Origin: Variovorax paradoxus
Lineage (GTDB): Bacteria > Pseudomonadota > Gammaproteobacteria > Burkholderiales > Burkholderiaceae_C
NCBI RefSeq assembly: GCF_009498455.1
Contig: NZ_CP045644.1
Location: 2,421,001-2,485,000, forward strand
Direction: 5' to 3'
Length of the DNA stretch: 64,000 nt
The notes under the pieces were generated by a model. The model saw nothing but the letters and a program-made list of their open reading frames with translations, did not search any database and was not told the DNA's origin. The translations under genes were made by a program, and so were the position numbers. Position 1 is the first letter of the stretch; the number at the start of each line of letters is the position of its first letter. Shown here in pieces: positions 7,309 to 17,600 of the stretch.

Positions 7309-7671
7309 TCAGCCCAGCGCAGTCCAGCTGCAGCGCAGCTCGTACTGCGCGCCGCGGTAACTGAGCGTGCCCGTCGCGCCGGCCACGCGCAGCGCCACGG
7401 CCACCTGCGGCCGTTCGAGGCCGGTGCCGCGCACGCGCATGAGCTGCTGGCGGTGGTCGACGAAGCGCTGCTGCAGGGTGAAGCGCTCGCTGCCTTCGGT
7501 GCCCGGGCCGGTGCGCGCGACGATGAGTTCGGTCAGCTGGCCGGTCGAGAGGCTGAACTGGATCTCGACCGCGTAGGGCCGGCCGTCGCATTGCAGGCTG
7601 CCGTTCGCAAAGGCGGGCGACAGGCCAAGAAGCAGGAAGCAGGGCAGGGCGAGAGCGAGGAGGCGGTGCAT
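7309..7671 (-). CDS. Secreted hypothetical protein
   Basis: 120 aa from the ATG at 7671 (MHRLLALALPCFLLLGLSPA), giving a signal peptide cut after AFA. The mature protein has two cysteines (LQCDGR and ELRCSW) that could form a disulfide in the periplasm. The rest looks like a small beta fold. I know of no function. Its start lies 28 nt upstream of the AraC gene's start region on the same strand order, so the three genes 7671-5476 may form one transcript. Confidence 0.65.
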   Translation of the reverse strand: MHRLLALALPCFLLLGLSPAFANGSLQCDGRPYAVEIQFSLSTGQLTELIVARTGPGTEGSERFTLQQRFVDHRQQLMRVRGTGLERPQVAVALRVAGATGTLSYRGAQYELRCSWTALG

Positions 7672-7758
7672 GTCGCTGTGGGCGCAGGTGGTGGCCCGCC
7701 ACCATACCCGAAGCGGGTGAAACCCACCCGCACACACCCAGACACACCCGCCGGTGCG

Positions 7759-8160
7759 TCACCCCACCTTGCGCGCGCGTCCTTCCCAGTGCGGCTCGCG
7801 CAGCTTGTACTTGAGCATCTTCCCCGCCGGCGACAGCGGAATCTCGGCGCGAAACTCCACGCTGCGCGGGCACTTGTAGCCGGCGATCAGCGTCTTGCAG
7901 TGCGCCACCAGCGCCTCGGCGCTCAGGGCTTCGCCGGCGCGCAGCACGACCACGGCATGCACGCGCCCGCCCCACTGGTCGTCGGGCACGCCGACCACGG
8001 CGCACATCGAAACCTGCGGCAGCTGCGTGATGGCGTTCTCGACCTCGGCCGAGTAGATGTTCTCGCCGCCGCTCACGATCATGTCCTTGAGCCGGTCGAC
8101 CACGTAGACGAAACCGTCGGCGTCCATCACGCCGCCGTCGCCGGTGTGCATCCAGCCGTC
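7759..8160 (-). pseudogene. 3' remnant of an acyl-CoA ligase
   Basis: Only the C-terminal ~134 residues remain: DGWMHTGDGGVMDADGFVYV, then VDRLKDMIVSGGENIY, and the PLSPAGKMLKYKLRE end. These are motifs of the AMP-forming acyl-CoA synthetase C-terminal domain, including the conserved lysine of the SPAGK segment. About 400 N-terminal residues with the AMP-binding motif are absent. The frame breaks off at ~8160, where it abuts the remnant of a Bug-family gene on the other strand. No promoter or natural start is visible, so it is a dead fragment. Confidence 0.85.
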
Positions 8161-8162
8161 AC

Positions 8163-8390
8163 GGCGGCTTCTGGGGCTTCTTCGCGTCAGCGGGCACGCC
8201 GCAACCGGCCATCGACAAGCTGGCCGGCGCGGTGCGAAAGGCCGTGGCGCAGCCTGATCTGCAGGAACGCATGATCGGGCTGGGGCTGGAGCCTTCGGGT
8301 GAAGGGCCGGGTGAGTTGATGGCGGCGCTGCGGCGCGAGAACCTGCTGTGGTCGCGGCTGATCAAGGACATGAAGCTGAAGCCCGAATAA
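8163..8390 (+). pseudogene. 3' remnant of a Bug/TctC-family binding protein
   Basis: The plus-strand frame reads FWGFFASAGTPQPAIDKLAG, then VRKAVAQPDLQERMIGLGLE, and ends LIKDMKLKPE. This is the C-terminal ~75 residues of a tripartite-tricarboxylate (Bug/TctC) periplasmic binding protein. About 240 N-terminal residues, with the signal peptide, are missing. The break at ~8160 coincides with the break in the acyl-CoA ligase remnant. The two genes were originally divergent, so one deletion removed both 5' parts. Confidence 0.8.
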
Positions 8391-8454
8391 AGCCTGTTCG
8401 CAAGCGCCTGCGCATATGTCGTGGGGCTGGGCGCACAGGTGTGTTCGGTGGCCC

Positions 8455-8489
8455 TGTAAATGCGCGATACACGCGGCGCGAAATTTACA
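8455..8489 (+). promoter_or_regulatory. Inverted repeat upstream of the LysM/lysozyme-fold gene
   Basis: TGTAAAT (8455-8461) and ATTTACA (8483-8489) form a perfect 7-bp inverted repeat with a 21-nt GC-rich spacer. It lies 75 nt before the GTG start. It could be a regulator binding site or an RNA stem. The flanking gap 8391-8563 contains no other recognisable element except the GGGGAGGGG ribosome site. Confidence 0.3.
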
Positions 8490-8563
8490 CATCGCTGGCG
8501 CTTTGCCGCCCCCTGCGCAGAATCGTTTGGACCGAAAAGAAACGATCAAGAAGGGGAGGGGTT

Positions 8564-9286
8564 GTGGCTACACAAGCAGCGCCGAAGAGCGGGTTCGATA
8601 AATGGAAAGAGGGCGTGGATCGCGCGCCCGGCGACGCGCGATGGAACATCTGGGACCGCGAGATTCAATCGGCGGTCAGTGATTTCAACCAGCATCTGGC
8701 GACCACGCCCGGCTACCGTCCGTTGGACTGGCGGACGATCAAGGCGATCATCTGGGTTGAGTCGGGGGCGGGCAATCCGGAGTGGCACATCAAGCCGATG
8801 CAGATCGGTGTTGTTGGAGACCCGGGCATGGACTCCTTGCTCTACGGCAACGAGGGCGGAAACCTCATCTTGCCCCCGATCTGGCGAGAGCGGCTGACGA
8901 CCGTTTCGGTTCGTACGGTTCCGGCGCACAACATCCGGGCTGGCGTCGGCTACCTGTTGATGCGGATGGCGGAGTACGAATACCGCAGCATGCCGACGGC
9001 CGATACGACGCTCTACGAGGTCACTGTCAAACCGGGCGACAGCCTCGACAAGATCGCGAGAGTCAACGGCTCCACGACCGAGGTGGTGGCCAGGCTCAAT
9101 CCAGCTGCAGCCATACTTCAGACCGGCCAGGTTCTGCGGGTCCAAAGAGCCTCGACGCAACGCGTCATTTCAGGCTGGCGACCCCTGTCAACGGCGTTGA
9201 TCTTCAAGCGCTACAACGGAGGACGGGAGGCGACCTACGTGAGAAAACTCGAAATCGTTCTGGAGATGCAGCGCAATGAAAAATAG
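8564..9286 (+). CDS. Lysozyme-fold protein with C-terminal LysM domain
   Basis: 240 aa from a GTG at 8564 behind GGGGAGGGG; a longer frame exists but lacks a ribosome site. Residues ~25-135 carry a transglycosylase/lysozyme-like core: TIKAIIWVESGAGN, with Glu66 the candidate acid, followed by KPMQIG, the GNEGGNLILPP motif and HNIRAGVGYLLMRMAEYEY. Residues 150-194 are a LysM peptidoglycan-binding module (YEVTVKPGDSLDKIARVNGS). There is no signal peptide, so export must use another route such as type VI secretion, or act at lysis. It overlaps the LprI-like gene by 11 nt. Confidence 0.75.
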   Translation: MATQAAPKSGFDKWKEGVDRAPGDARWNIWDREIQSAVSDFNQHLATTPGYRPLDWRTIKAIIWVESGAGNPEWHIKPMQIGVVGDPGMDSLLYGNEGGNLILPPIWRERLTTVSVRTVPAHNIRAGVGYLLMRMAEYEYRSMPTADTTLYEVTVKPGDSLDKIARVNGSTTEVVARLNPAAAILQTGQVLRVQRASTQRVISGWRPLSTALIFKRYNGGREATYVRKLEIVLEMQRNEK

Positions 9287-9743
9287 TCAAGCGCGTTGTT
9301 TGGTATGTGTCGTCGCGGTCGCGCTTTCAACGGTCACGAGCGCCGCATCGAGTCGAGGCCTCATGAACGAAGGCGAGATTCGTCTCGAATGCGGGAACGA
9401 ATTTTTCTCCATGGCTGCGGTCAGAACCTGCCTGGACAAGAAGCAGGCCCAAAGCGAAGTCGTCCTGAAACGCGCTGAAGCGCAGGCACGCAAGGCCATC
9501 GCCCGTTGGGATGAGGACGACAAATACATCGACCTCGCCAAGACCCGGCTTGCGGTGTCAAGCCGAGCCTTTGCGAAGTACCGGACCGAGCACTGCGCGT
9601 TCGCGGCGTCCATGGGCGGCGGTGCCATCGGCAACGCGCTCGAGATGGGCCGCGCCGCGTGCGGCGCGGAACTCAATCAGCGTCGTGCAGAGCAGCTGCG
9701 CCTTCTGGTGTCCGAGCTGCCGCCCAAGCAGACCACCAAGTAG
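9276..9743 (+). CDS. LprI-like lysozyme inhibitor (DUF1311-type)
   Basis: 155 aa with a signal peptide (RCLVCVVAVALSTVTSAASS). The C-terminal half matches the LprI/DUF1311 pattern: YRTEHCAFAASMGGGAIGN followed by GRAACGAELNQRRAEQL, with conserved Cys residues likely disulfide-bonded in the periplasm. Mycobacterial LprI inhibits lysozyme (family knowledge). Its start lies inside the end of the lysozyme-fold gene (11-nt overlap), so the two are translationally coupled. This suggests immunity against its own peptidoglycan hydrolase. Confidence 0.75.
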   Translation: MKNSQARCLVCVVAVALSTVTSAASSRGLMNEGEIRLECGNEFFSMAAVRTCLDKKQAQSEVVLKRAEAQARKAIARWDEDDKYIDLAKTRLAVSSRAFAKYRTEHCAFAASMGGGAIGNALEMGRAACGAELNQRRAEQLRLLVSELPPKQTTK

Positions 9744-9827
9744 ACCGCTCACGCCCAGGCCTTCGATGCGCGCGGCCTGCTCGGCGCTTTGCACGACATG
9801 CGCCGCCTCGGATTCGTTCACACCTTC

Positions 9828-10505
9828 TCAGATGCCGATGAACTCGGCCACGTCGTCCAGCGGCGCGCGCTCGGTCTCGAGGGCGTCAATGGGTTTGTCG
9901 CGGTCGGCGTAGCCGATGGCCATGCCGGTGAACAGCATGCGTTCGGGCGGCAGGTCGATGAAGCGGCCGATGGTCTGCGGGTAGATGGCCCAGCACTCCT
10001 GCGGGCAGCTGTCCAGGCCCTCGGCGCGCAGCAGCAGCATCACGGTCTGCAACATCATTCCGAGGTCGGACCACTGCGGCGGGCCCATGCGGCGGTCGAC
10101 CGTGCAGAAGAGCGCGAGCGGTGCGCCGAAGAACTGGAAGTTGCGCGCAAACCATTTCAGGCGCGCGGCCTTGTCTTCGCGCGGAATGCCCAGGCGCGCG
10201 TACATCGCCTCGCCGACGGCGAAGCGGCGGTCGCGGTACGGGGCCACCAGCTCGCGCGGGTAGATGTCGTATTCGCTGCCTTCGCCGCCGGGCGTTTCCT
10301 GCACGCGGGTGCGCATGATCGCCTTGAGGTCGTTCAGCCGTTCACCGCCCACCACATGCAGGTGCCACGGCTGCAGGTTGCCGCCCGAGGGCGCACGCAG
10401 CGCGGCCTGCAGCACGCGGCGGATGGCGTCGGGCGGCACGGGGCGGTCAAGAAATTCGCGCACCGAGCGGCGGCTCGCGACGGCGTCGTAGACGGTCATG
10501 CTCAT
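9828..10505 (-). CDS. Nitroreductase-family FMN oxidoreductase
   Basis: 225 aa from the ATG at 10505, with GGAG 12 nt upstream; the alternative start is two codons later. Motifs of the nitroreductase fold: SRRSVREFLDRPVPPDAIRR at the N-terminus (FMN phosphate contact), APSGGNLQPWH, and the GLDSCPQECWAIY segment. Such enzymes use NAD(P)H to reduce nitroaromatics or quinones in the cytoplasm. The substrate is unknown. The 84-nt gap to the left (9744-9827) shows no clear element. Confidence 0.85.
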   Translation of the reverse strand: MSMTVYDAVASRRSVREFLDRPVPPDAIRRVLQAALRAPSGGNLQPWHLHVVGGERLNDLKAIMRTRVQETPGGEGSEYDIYPRELVAPYRDRRFAVGEAMYARLGIPREDKAARLKWFARNFQFFGAPLALFCTVDRRMGPPQWSDLGMMLQTVMLLLRAEGLDSCPQECWAIYPQTIGRFIDLPPERMLFTGMAIGYADRDKPIDALETERAPLDDVAEFIGI

Positions 10506-10825
10506 GATGAAGTGTGGCTCCGGGGAAGAGAGATCGGCAGGGTCAGCGTGCGACAGGTCGGCACAGGCACAGCCCGAGAAGCGCACCGGCGGGCGCACCT
10601 CAAGATACCCGCCTTCGGTCGGATGCGTGGGGTCTCCGTGTCGAGGCCCATGCTAGGGGCAACCCTCGGGCGCTCTCAATCGTCCGTTCCGACGATGTGA
10701 CGCGCAGGGGGCGCTGCCTACCATCCAGCCCGAACGCCGCACGAGGTCCGATGACGTCCGATGAAGTCTGGTGAGAGGCCCGCGGCCGGCAGCTTCTTTT
10801 TCACAAGAACGACGGAGACAACACC

Positions 10826-12064
10826 ATGACACGTTCCCTCTTTTCCGCCCGCCACAGCGCGCGCCGCCGTCTGCTGGGCGCGGGCCTCGCGGCCACGCTC
10901 GGTCTGGTCACGGCTTTCACGGCGCAAGCGCAGAAGCGCTACGACCCGGGCGCGAGCGACACCGAAATCAAGATCGGCCACATCGTTCCGTACTCGGGCC
11001 CGGTGTCGGCCTACGGCACCATCGGCAAGGCGGCGGCGGGCTACTTCGCCAAGCTCAATGCCGAAGGCGGAATCAACGGCCGCAAGGTCACGTTCATCTC
11101 GCTGGACGACGCCTACAACCCCTCGAAGACGGTGGAGCAGGCGCGCAAGCTGGTCGAGCAGGACGAGGTGCTGGTGCTCTTCGGTCCGCTGGGCACGGCG
11201 CACAACCTGGCGATCCAGCGCTACATGAACGCGAAGAAGGTGCCGCAGCTGTTCGTGGCCACGGGCGCCACGCGCTTCGGCGACCCGAAGGCCTTTCCCT
11301 GGACGATGGGCTGGCAGCCCACGTACCAGACCGAAGGCAAGATCTACGCGCAGCACATCCTCTCGACCAAGCCCAACGCGAAGGTCGCCGTGCTCATGCA
11401 GAACGACGACTTCGGCAAAGACTTTCTGAAGGGCTTTCTCGAAGCGCTGGGCGACAAGGCCAAGACGATGGTCGTGGCGCAGTCGACCTACGAGGTGACC
11501 GACCCGACCATCGACAGCCAGATGGTCAACCTGAAGGCCTCGGGCGCCGACACCTTCTTCAGCATCACCACGCCCAAGTTCGCGGCGCAGGCGATCCGCA
11601 AGGCGGCCGACATCGGCTGGAAGCCCACGCAGTATCTGTCGAGCGTGTCGGTGTCGGTGTCGGCGGTGATCAAGCCGGCCGGCCCCGAGAACGCGGTGGG
11701 CGTGATCTCGGCCACCTACCTGCGCGACCCGGCCGACGACATGTGGAAGGGCGCGAAGGAGTACGAGGACTACAAGACCTGGTTCAGCAAGTACTACCCC
11801 TCGGGCGACCTGAGCGATTCGCTCAACGTGCTGGGCTACTCGTCGGCGCAGACGCTGGAGCAGGTGCTGCGCAAGGCGGGTGACGACCTCACGCGCGCCA
11901 ACATCATGAAGGTGGCGGCCAACCTGCAGTACAGCCCGCCGATGCTCTACCCGGGCATCGACGTGAAGACCTCGCCGACGGACTTCTATCCGATCGAGCG
12001 CATGCAGCTGGTGCGTTTCAACGGCACGCGCTACGAGCCGTTCGGCAAGGTGCTGGGCGACTGA
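10826..12064 (+). CDS. LivK-type ABC transporter substrate-binding protein
   Basis: 412 aa with a signal peptide ending FTAQAQ. The mature N-terminus KRYDPGASDTEIKIGHIVPY is the standard opening of type I periplasmic binding proteins for branched-chain amino acids or aromatic and acyl substrates. Further motifs are INGRKVTFISLDDAYNPSKT and VPQLFVATGATRFGDPKAFP. GGAGAC precedes the ATG. No permease or ATPase genes are nearby, so it must use components encoded elsewhere or is an orphan. An internally deleted paralogue follows immediately. Confidence 0.9.
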   Translation: MTRSLFSARHSARRRLLGAGLAATLGLVTAFTAQAQKRYDPGASDTEIKIGHIVPYSGPVSAYGTIGKAAAGYFAKLNAEGGINGRKVTFISLDDAYNPSKTVEQARKLVEQDEVLVLFGPLGTAHNLAIQRYMNAKKVPQLFVATGATRFGDPKAFPWTMGWQPTYQTEGKIYAQHILSTKPNAKVAVLMQNDDFGKDFLKGFLEALGDKAKTMVVAQSTYEVTDPTIDSQMVNLKASGADTFFSITTPKFAAQAIRKAADIGWKPTQYLSSVSVSVSAVIKPAGPENAVGVISATYLRDPADDMWKGAKEYEDYKTWFSKYYPSGDLSDSLNVLGYSSAQTLEQVLRKAGDDLTRANIMKVAANLQYSPPMLYPGIDVKTSPTDFYPIERMQLVRFNGTRYEPFGKVLGD

Positions 12065-12124
12065 TCGATTGATTGATCGCCTCGTTCCTGATGTCCCCCT
12101 TTTCGTTTTTCCACTGAAGCTTCC

Positions 12125-12586
12125 ATGACCTCCATCGTTCGACTGGCCGCCGCCCTGGGCGGCGCGGCCCTCCTGTTCGCCGCTGGCGCGGCCTTCGCGC
12201 AGAAGAAGTACGACACCGGCGCATCCGACACCGAGATCGAGCTCGGCATGGCCATGCCCTACAGCGGCCCCGTGTCGTCGTACGGCATCGTCGGCAAGGT
12301 CAACGAGGCGTACTTCAGGATGGTGAACGACAAGGGCGGCATCAACGGCCGCAAGGTCACGCTCATCAGCTACGACGACCAGTACACGCCGCCGCGCACC
12401 ACCGAGGTGGTGCGCAAGCTGGTCGAGCAGGCCACCACGCTGAAGAACATGCGCACCGGCATGCTGTTGCCGGGCATTGCGCTGAACACGTCGGCCACCG
12501 ACTACTTTCCGTTCCACACGCTGCAGCTGGTGCAGTTCAACGGCAAGGAGTTCGAGCCCATGGGTGATTCGATTGCCGTGAAGTAG
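12125..12586 (+). pseudogene. Internally deleted LivK-type binding protein
   Basis: The frame is open (153 aa), but the protein is a fusion of the first ~105 residues of a LivK-type protein with its last ~48. The signal peptide (ending AAFAQ) and TGASDTEIELGMAMPYSGPV are intact. At VVRKLVEQ the sequence jumps to ATTLKNMRTGMLLPGIALNT, which belongs near the C-terminus of the paralogue. About 250 residues, most of both lobes, are missing. The reading frame is kept, so it looks like a small gene, but it cannot form a ligand-binding cleft. The junction is near 12434. Confidence 0.85.
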
Positions 12587-12632
12587 CCCTCAAAGAAGCA
12601 CGCTCACAAGAAACCAACAGGAGACACACACC

Positions 12633-14273
12633 ATGTTCGGACTGATGCAGGACCGCCCGCTGCTGATCTCGTCGCTGATCGACCACGCGGCCACCTTCCA
12701 CCCCCACGCCGAGGTCGTCGGCCGCACCGTCGAAGGCCCGGTGCACCGCACCAACTACCGCGAGGTGCAGCTGCGTTCCAAGCAGGTGGCCAACGCGATG
12801 AAGGTGCTGGGCGTGGCGCCCGGCGACCGCGTCGGCACGCTGGCGTGGAACACCCACCGGCACCTGGCGCTGTACTACGGCGTGTCGGGCTCGGGTGCGG
12901 TGCTGCACACGGTGAACCCGCGGCTCTTTCCGGAGCAGATCGACTACATCGTCAACCACGCCGAAGACAAGGTGCTGTTCTTCGACACCAGCTTCGCGCC
13001 GCTGGTCGAGAAGCTCGCACCGAAGCTCACGAGCGTGCGCGCCTTCGTCGCCATGACCGACCGCGCGCACATGCCGGCCATCGACGTGCCCAACCTGCTG
13101 TGCTACGACGAACTCATCGGCGCGCAGAGCGAGGACTACACCTGGCCCGCGTTCGACGAGCGCACCGCCTCGTCGCTTTGCTACACCTCGGGCACCACGG
13201 GCAACCCCAAGGGCGTGCTGTACAGCCATCGCTCCACCGTGCTGCATTCGCTGATGGAATGCGCGCCCGACACCTTCGGCGTGTGCTCGCAGATGACGCT
13301 GATGCTGGCCGTGCCCATGTTCCACGCCAACGCCTGGGGCATGCCGTACTCGGCGGCGATGGTGGGCGCCAAGCTCGTCATGCCCGGCCCGCACATGGAC
13401 GGCCAGAGCCTGTACGAACTCATGCGCGACGAGAAGGTGAGCTTCTCGCAGGCGGTGCCCACCGTGTGGCTCATGTTGTTCCAGTACTTCGATGCCCACC
13501 CCGAAATCGACACCCGCGCCATCGGCCTGAAGCGCATCGGCGTCGGCGGCGCCGCCACGCCGCGCGCCATGATCGAACGCTTCGAGCGCGACTTCAACGC
13601 CGACTTCGTGCAAGGCTGGGGCATGACCGAGACCAGCCCCATCGGCGTGATCGGCAACCTGCTGCCCAAGCACCTCGCGCTCCCGAAAGATGAGCAGACG
13701 ACGGTCAAGATGCGCCAGGGCCGCGGCGTGTGGGGCGTGGAGCTCAAGATCGTCGACGAGAACGGCCAGCGCCTGCCGCACGACGGCGTGGCCTTCGGCC
13801 ACCTGCATGTGCGCGGTCCGTGGATTGCGAGCGGTTACTTCCGCAGCGAAGGCGGCGACGTGCTCGATGCCGAAGGCTTCTTTCCGACCGGCGACGTGGC
13901 CAACATCGACGCCGACGGTTATGTGCAGCTGGTCGACCGCGCCAAGGACGTCATCAAGTCGGGCGGCGAGTGGATCTCGTCGATCGACCTGGAGAACGCC
14001 GCCAGCGCGCACCCGGCCGTGGCCGAGGCCGCGGTGATCGGCATCGCGCATCCGAAGTGGCAGGAGCGGCCGCTGCTCATCGTGGTGAAGCGCGCGGGCG
14101 CACAGGTCACGGGCGAGGAACTGCTCACTTTTCTTTCGCAGCGCGTGGCCAAGTGGTGGCTGCCCGACGACGTGGCTTTCGTCGACAGCCTGCCGCATAC
14201 AGCCACCGGCAAGCTGCTGAAGACCAAGCTGCGCGAGCAGTTCAAGGGCTACGTCGCAGCCAAGTCAACTTGA
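12633..14273 (+). CDS. AMP-forming fatty acyl-CoA ligase (AlkK-like)
   Basis: 546 aa. Full set of ANL-superfamily motifs: [20 protein letters not shown] (P-loop, A3), [11 protein letters not shown] (A5), [20 protein letters not shown] (A7/A8) and [13 protein letters not shown] with the catalytic Lys (A10). The enzyme activates a carboxylate with ATP and joins it to CoA. The family includes medium-chain (AlkK) and methylthiopropionyl-CoA ligases; which substrate is used is not visible. AGGAGA precedes the start. It follows two LivK-type binding-protein genes, a common pairing for aromatic or fatty-acid uptake. It is intact, unlike the ligase remnant at 7.8 kb. Confidence 0.88.
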   Translation: MFGLMQDRPLLISSLIDHAATFHPHAEVVGRTVEGPVHRTNYREVQLRSKQVANAMKVLGVAPGDRVGTLAWNTHRHLALYYGVSGSGAVLHTVNPRLFPEQIDYIVNHAEDKVLFFDTSFAPLVEKLAPKLTSVRAFVAMTDRAHMPAIDVPNLLCYDELIGAQSEDYTWPAFDERTASSLCYTSGTTGNPKGVLYSHRSTVLHSLMECAPDTFGVCSQMTLMLAVPMFHANAWGMPYSAAMVGAKLVMPGPHMDGQSLYELMRDEKVSFSQAVPTVWLMLFQYFDAHPEIDTRAIGLKRIGVGGAATPRAMIERFERDFNADFVQGWGMTETSPIGVIGNLLPKHLALPKDEQTTVKMRQGRGVWGVELKIVDENGQRLPHDGVAFGHLHVRGPWIASGYFRSEGGDVLDAEGFFPTGDVANIDADGYVQLVDRAKDVIKSGGEWISSIDLENAASAHPAVAEAAVIGIAHPKWQERPLLIVVKRAGAQVTGEELLTFLSQRVAKWWLPDDVAFVDSLPHTATGKLLKTKLREQFKGYVAAKST

Positions 14274-14430
14274 TGACAGTTGTTAGGTTTTTCTGTGCAT
14301 AACTCTGTGGGTTGCCTGAGGAGGCGGACCCGCAGAACGAGCATTGACGGGGCTTCGCACCACGTTGCTCACTGATTGAGCAGGCCCGGATTTTCCCCGG
14401 CACTTTTTACCCACCGCGTTCCTTTTTTCC

Positions 14431-14465
14431 AAGGCCCCTGCGAGTCGTCGACTTGCAGGGGCTTT
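14431..14465 (+). terminator. Hairpin downstream of the acyl-CoA ligase
   Basis: AAGGCCCCTGCGAGTCGTCG pairs with ACTTGCAGGGGCTTT in a long stem. There is no T-tract after it, so it is a weak candidate terminator. The gap 14274-14534 holds it plus a second hairpin at 14304-14336 and nothing else I recognise. Confidence 0.4.
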
Positions 14466-14534
14466 GGCGCTTTGTGCCGACTCCGCTGGTCTTTGTTCAC
14501 AGTTTCGCCCTGAGCCTATGCCTGCGGGGCTTGC

Positions 14535-14580
14535 TTTCGGACTCGTCCGATGGATGGATCGGGACCGTCTTCCTAAAGTC
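14535..14580 (+). promoter_or_regulatory. Adhesin promoter module: palindrome plus -10-like box
   Basis: TCGGAC-TC-GTCCGA (14537-14550) is a perfect 6+6 palindrome. TAAAGTC (14574-14580) is a -10-like box 37 nt after the palindrome starts. If TAAAGT is the -10, the palindrome centre is about 42 nt before the start point, the class II activator position. The same module, with the same spacing, precedes the T1SS ABC gene at 33693-33738, and GTCCGATGGAT is common to both. Confidence 0.6.
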
Positions 14581-14667
14581 ATCGGTCAACACACCGTTTG
14601 ATCGAGTCGCGTGCATTTCGCGTGCTTGTCCGGTCCCATTTTTTATCCAGCGAGCACAGGAAATCCC

Positions 14668-17600
14668 ATGGCAACGAAGAAGAAGACGAAGGTCGTCGTC
14701 AGCAGCAACGGCAAGAACATCGATCACACGGTGGACGCCGCAGCGACCGGCAAGGCGCCGCTCAAGATCAAGGTCGGCAAGGGCGCCAAGTACCTGCTCA
14801 AGGGCGAAGACGGTTTTGCCCCCGAGAACGTGACCCTCACCCGTGTGGGTGCGGACCTGCATGTCACGCTCGAAGGCGAGGCGAGCCCGAGCCTGGTGCT
14901 CGAGGGCTACTACGCGCAATCCGAACCCGTGGGTCTGTACGGCGTGGCCGAAGACGGCCAGCTGTATGCGTACACCGCCACCGACGGCGCGAGCGAGATC
15001 TTCTCGCTGACCGAAGGCCGGTCGACGCCCGTGGCGCTGGGCGGCGATTCGTTCGGCTCCGGCGTCTCGTACCTGGCGGGTGCCGAAGCCGGCACCGGCA
15101 ACGACTTCATGGGCGGCATGTTGCCGCTTCTGCTGACCGGCGGCCTGGTCGCGCTGGGCATCGGCGCGATCGCCGCGGCCAGCGGCAGCGACGGCGAGAC
15201 TGCGCCGCCCAGCCTGCCCCCCGTGGCGCCGCCCGTCGTTCAACCGCCCGGCAAGCCCGGCTTCGACGGCATCGGCGGTGCGCATGACGACGTGGGCCTC
15301 GTGCAAGGTCCGATCGAGCGCGGCGGCGAGACCGACGACACCCGCCCCGACTTCCATGGCACCGGGACGCCCGGCAACACCGTCACCGTGTACGACAACG
15401 GAACGGAACTTGGCAAGGTCGTCGTGGACGGCAGCGGCGCATGGAAATTCACGCCCACCAAGGACCTGGAGGACGGCCAGCATTCCATCACCATCACCGA
15501 GAGCGATGCGGGCGGGCGCGAAAGCGTGCCTTCGGACCCGTTCGAGTTCGGCGTCGACATCACCCCGCCGGTCCAGCCCGGCTGGAACGGCGAAGGCCCG
15601 GGCCAGGTCAAGGACGACGTGGGCCTGATCCAGGGCAACGTGCTCCCGGGCGGTGCCACCGACGACCCGCGCCCTGAATTCAAGGGTGAAGGCACCCCGG
15701 GCAGCACCATCATCGTGCAGGACAAGGGCGAGGAAATCGGCCAAGTCCAGGTGGGCAAGGACGGCCAGTGGACCTTCACGCCGAAGGACCCGCTGAGCGA
15801 GGGTGACCACGCCATCACCATCGTCGAGCGCGACCCGGTCGGCAACGAGAGCAAGCCCTCCAAGCCGTTCGAGTTCGACGTCGACACGACCCCGCCCGAC
15901 CAGCCCCAGCTGGGCGGCGCCATCGACAACATGGGCGATATCAAGGGCCCCATCGCGCCCGGCGGCGTCACCGACGACCGCCAGCCTGAATTCCACGGCC
16001 AGGGCACGCCCGGCGACACCATCGTCATCAAGGACAACGGCAAGGAAATCGGCATCGCCGACGTGGGCGAGGACGGCAATTGGACCTTCGTTCCGTCCAT
16101 CGACCTGGGTGAGGGTGACCACTCGATCACCATCGTCGCGCGCGACCCGGCCGGCAACGAAAGCAAGCCTTCCGACCCGTTCGAGTTCGAGATCGACGTC
16201 ACCCCGCCGGACGCCAGCAAGCTGGCCCTGACCGGCGTGGCCGACGACGTGGGCGCCGTGCAGGGCAACGTCGCCTCGGGCGAGACCACCGACGACGCGC
16301 GTCCGCTGCTCAGCGGCACCAGCGCCGGCACGCCCGGGCACACCGTCGTCGTGTGGGTCGAGAACAGCACCGGCACCCACAAGCTGGGTGAGGCGATCGT
16401 GGGCGAAGGCGGCAAGTGGACGCTGCAGGTGGACACACCGCTGGCGGCGGGCCAGAACAAATTCACCGTCGTCGAACACGACGCAGCCGGCAACGGGACC
16501 TTCCCGACCGAGCCGTACACGGTCAACATCGACACCGGCCGTCCGGAAGTGCCCGTGATCCAGAACATCAAGGACGACGTGGGCGTCGTGCACATGCTGC
16601 AGAAGGGCGAAGTCACCAACGACGCCAAGCCGACCATCATCGGCACCGCGCAGGCCGGCACCACCGTCAAGGTCTACGACAACGGCACCTTCCTGGGCCA
16701 GGTCGTGGCCGACGCCGGCGGCAACTGGAGCTTCACGCCCGTGAACAACCTGGCCGACGGCAAGCACGACATCACCGCCACGGCCACCAACCCCGTGGGC
16801 CAGACCAGCGACCCCACCGGCATCTGGAACTTCTCGGTGGACGCCACGGCACCGGGCAAGGCCACCGACTTCGAGGTCACCGACGACGTCGGCGGCTCGG
16901 TGGGCAAGCTCACCGAAGGCATGACCACCGACGACGACCGCCCGACCTTCAGCGGCAAGGCCGAGCCGGGCGCCACCGTGAACGTGTACGACAACGGTGT
17001 GAAGATCGGCGAAGCCATCGCCGGCGGCAACGGCAGCTGGACGTTCACGCCCGACACGCCGCTGGCCAGCGGCAACCACGCCTTCACCACCGAGGTGGTT
17101 GATGCGGCCGGCAACAGCAGCGGCCAGGGCGAGCCGCTGAACGTGATCGTGGACGCCATTCCCGGCGTCGTGACCCTCGACAGGCTGGTGGACGACCAGG
17201 GCGCCGTCAAGGGCACCATCGCGGCCAACGGCAGCACCGACGACACGCGTCCCGAGATCCAGGGCACCGGCAAGATCGGCAGCACCATCAAGGTGTACGA
17301 CGGCGCCACGCTGCTGGGCCAGACCGTGGTCGGCGCGGACGGCACGTGGCGCTTCACGCCCACGGCCGACCTGAGCGAAGGCGCACACGCCATCACCGTC
17401 ACGGCCACGAACCTGGCCGGCAACGTGAGCGATCCCACGCCGGCGGTGAACTTCACCATCGACACGATCACCCCCACCGCACCGAGCATCGACGCGGTCA
17501 AGGACGACGTGGGCGCCGTGCAGGGCGCACTGACCAACGGCGGCACCACCGACGACCCGTCGCCCACCCTGTCGGGCAAGGCCGAGGCCGGCACCACCGT

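Noticed and set aside
9744..9827. A coding-like stretch upstream of the nitroreductase stop
   Set aside because: It is only 84 nt, without start or recognisable motif; probably the shadow of codon bias.
14281..14310. TTATGCACA on the minus strand as a DnaA box or origin
   Set aside because: It is a single match with no cluster, no dnaA/dnaN and no AT-rich unwinding region.
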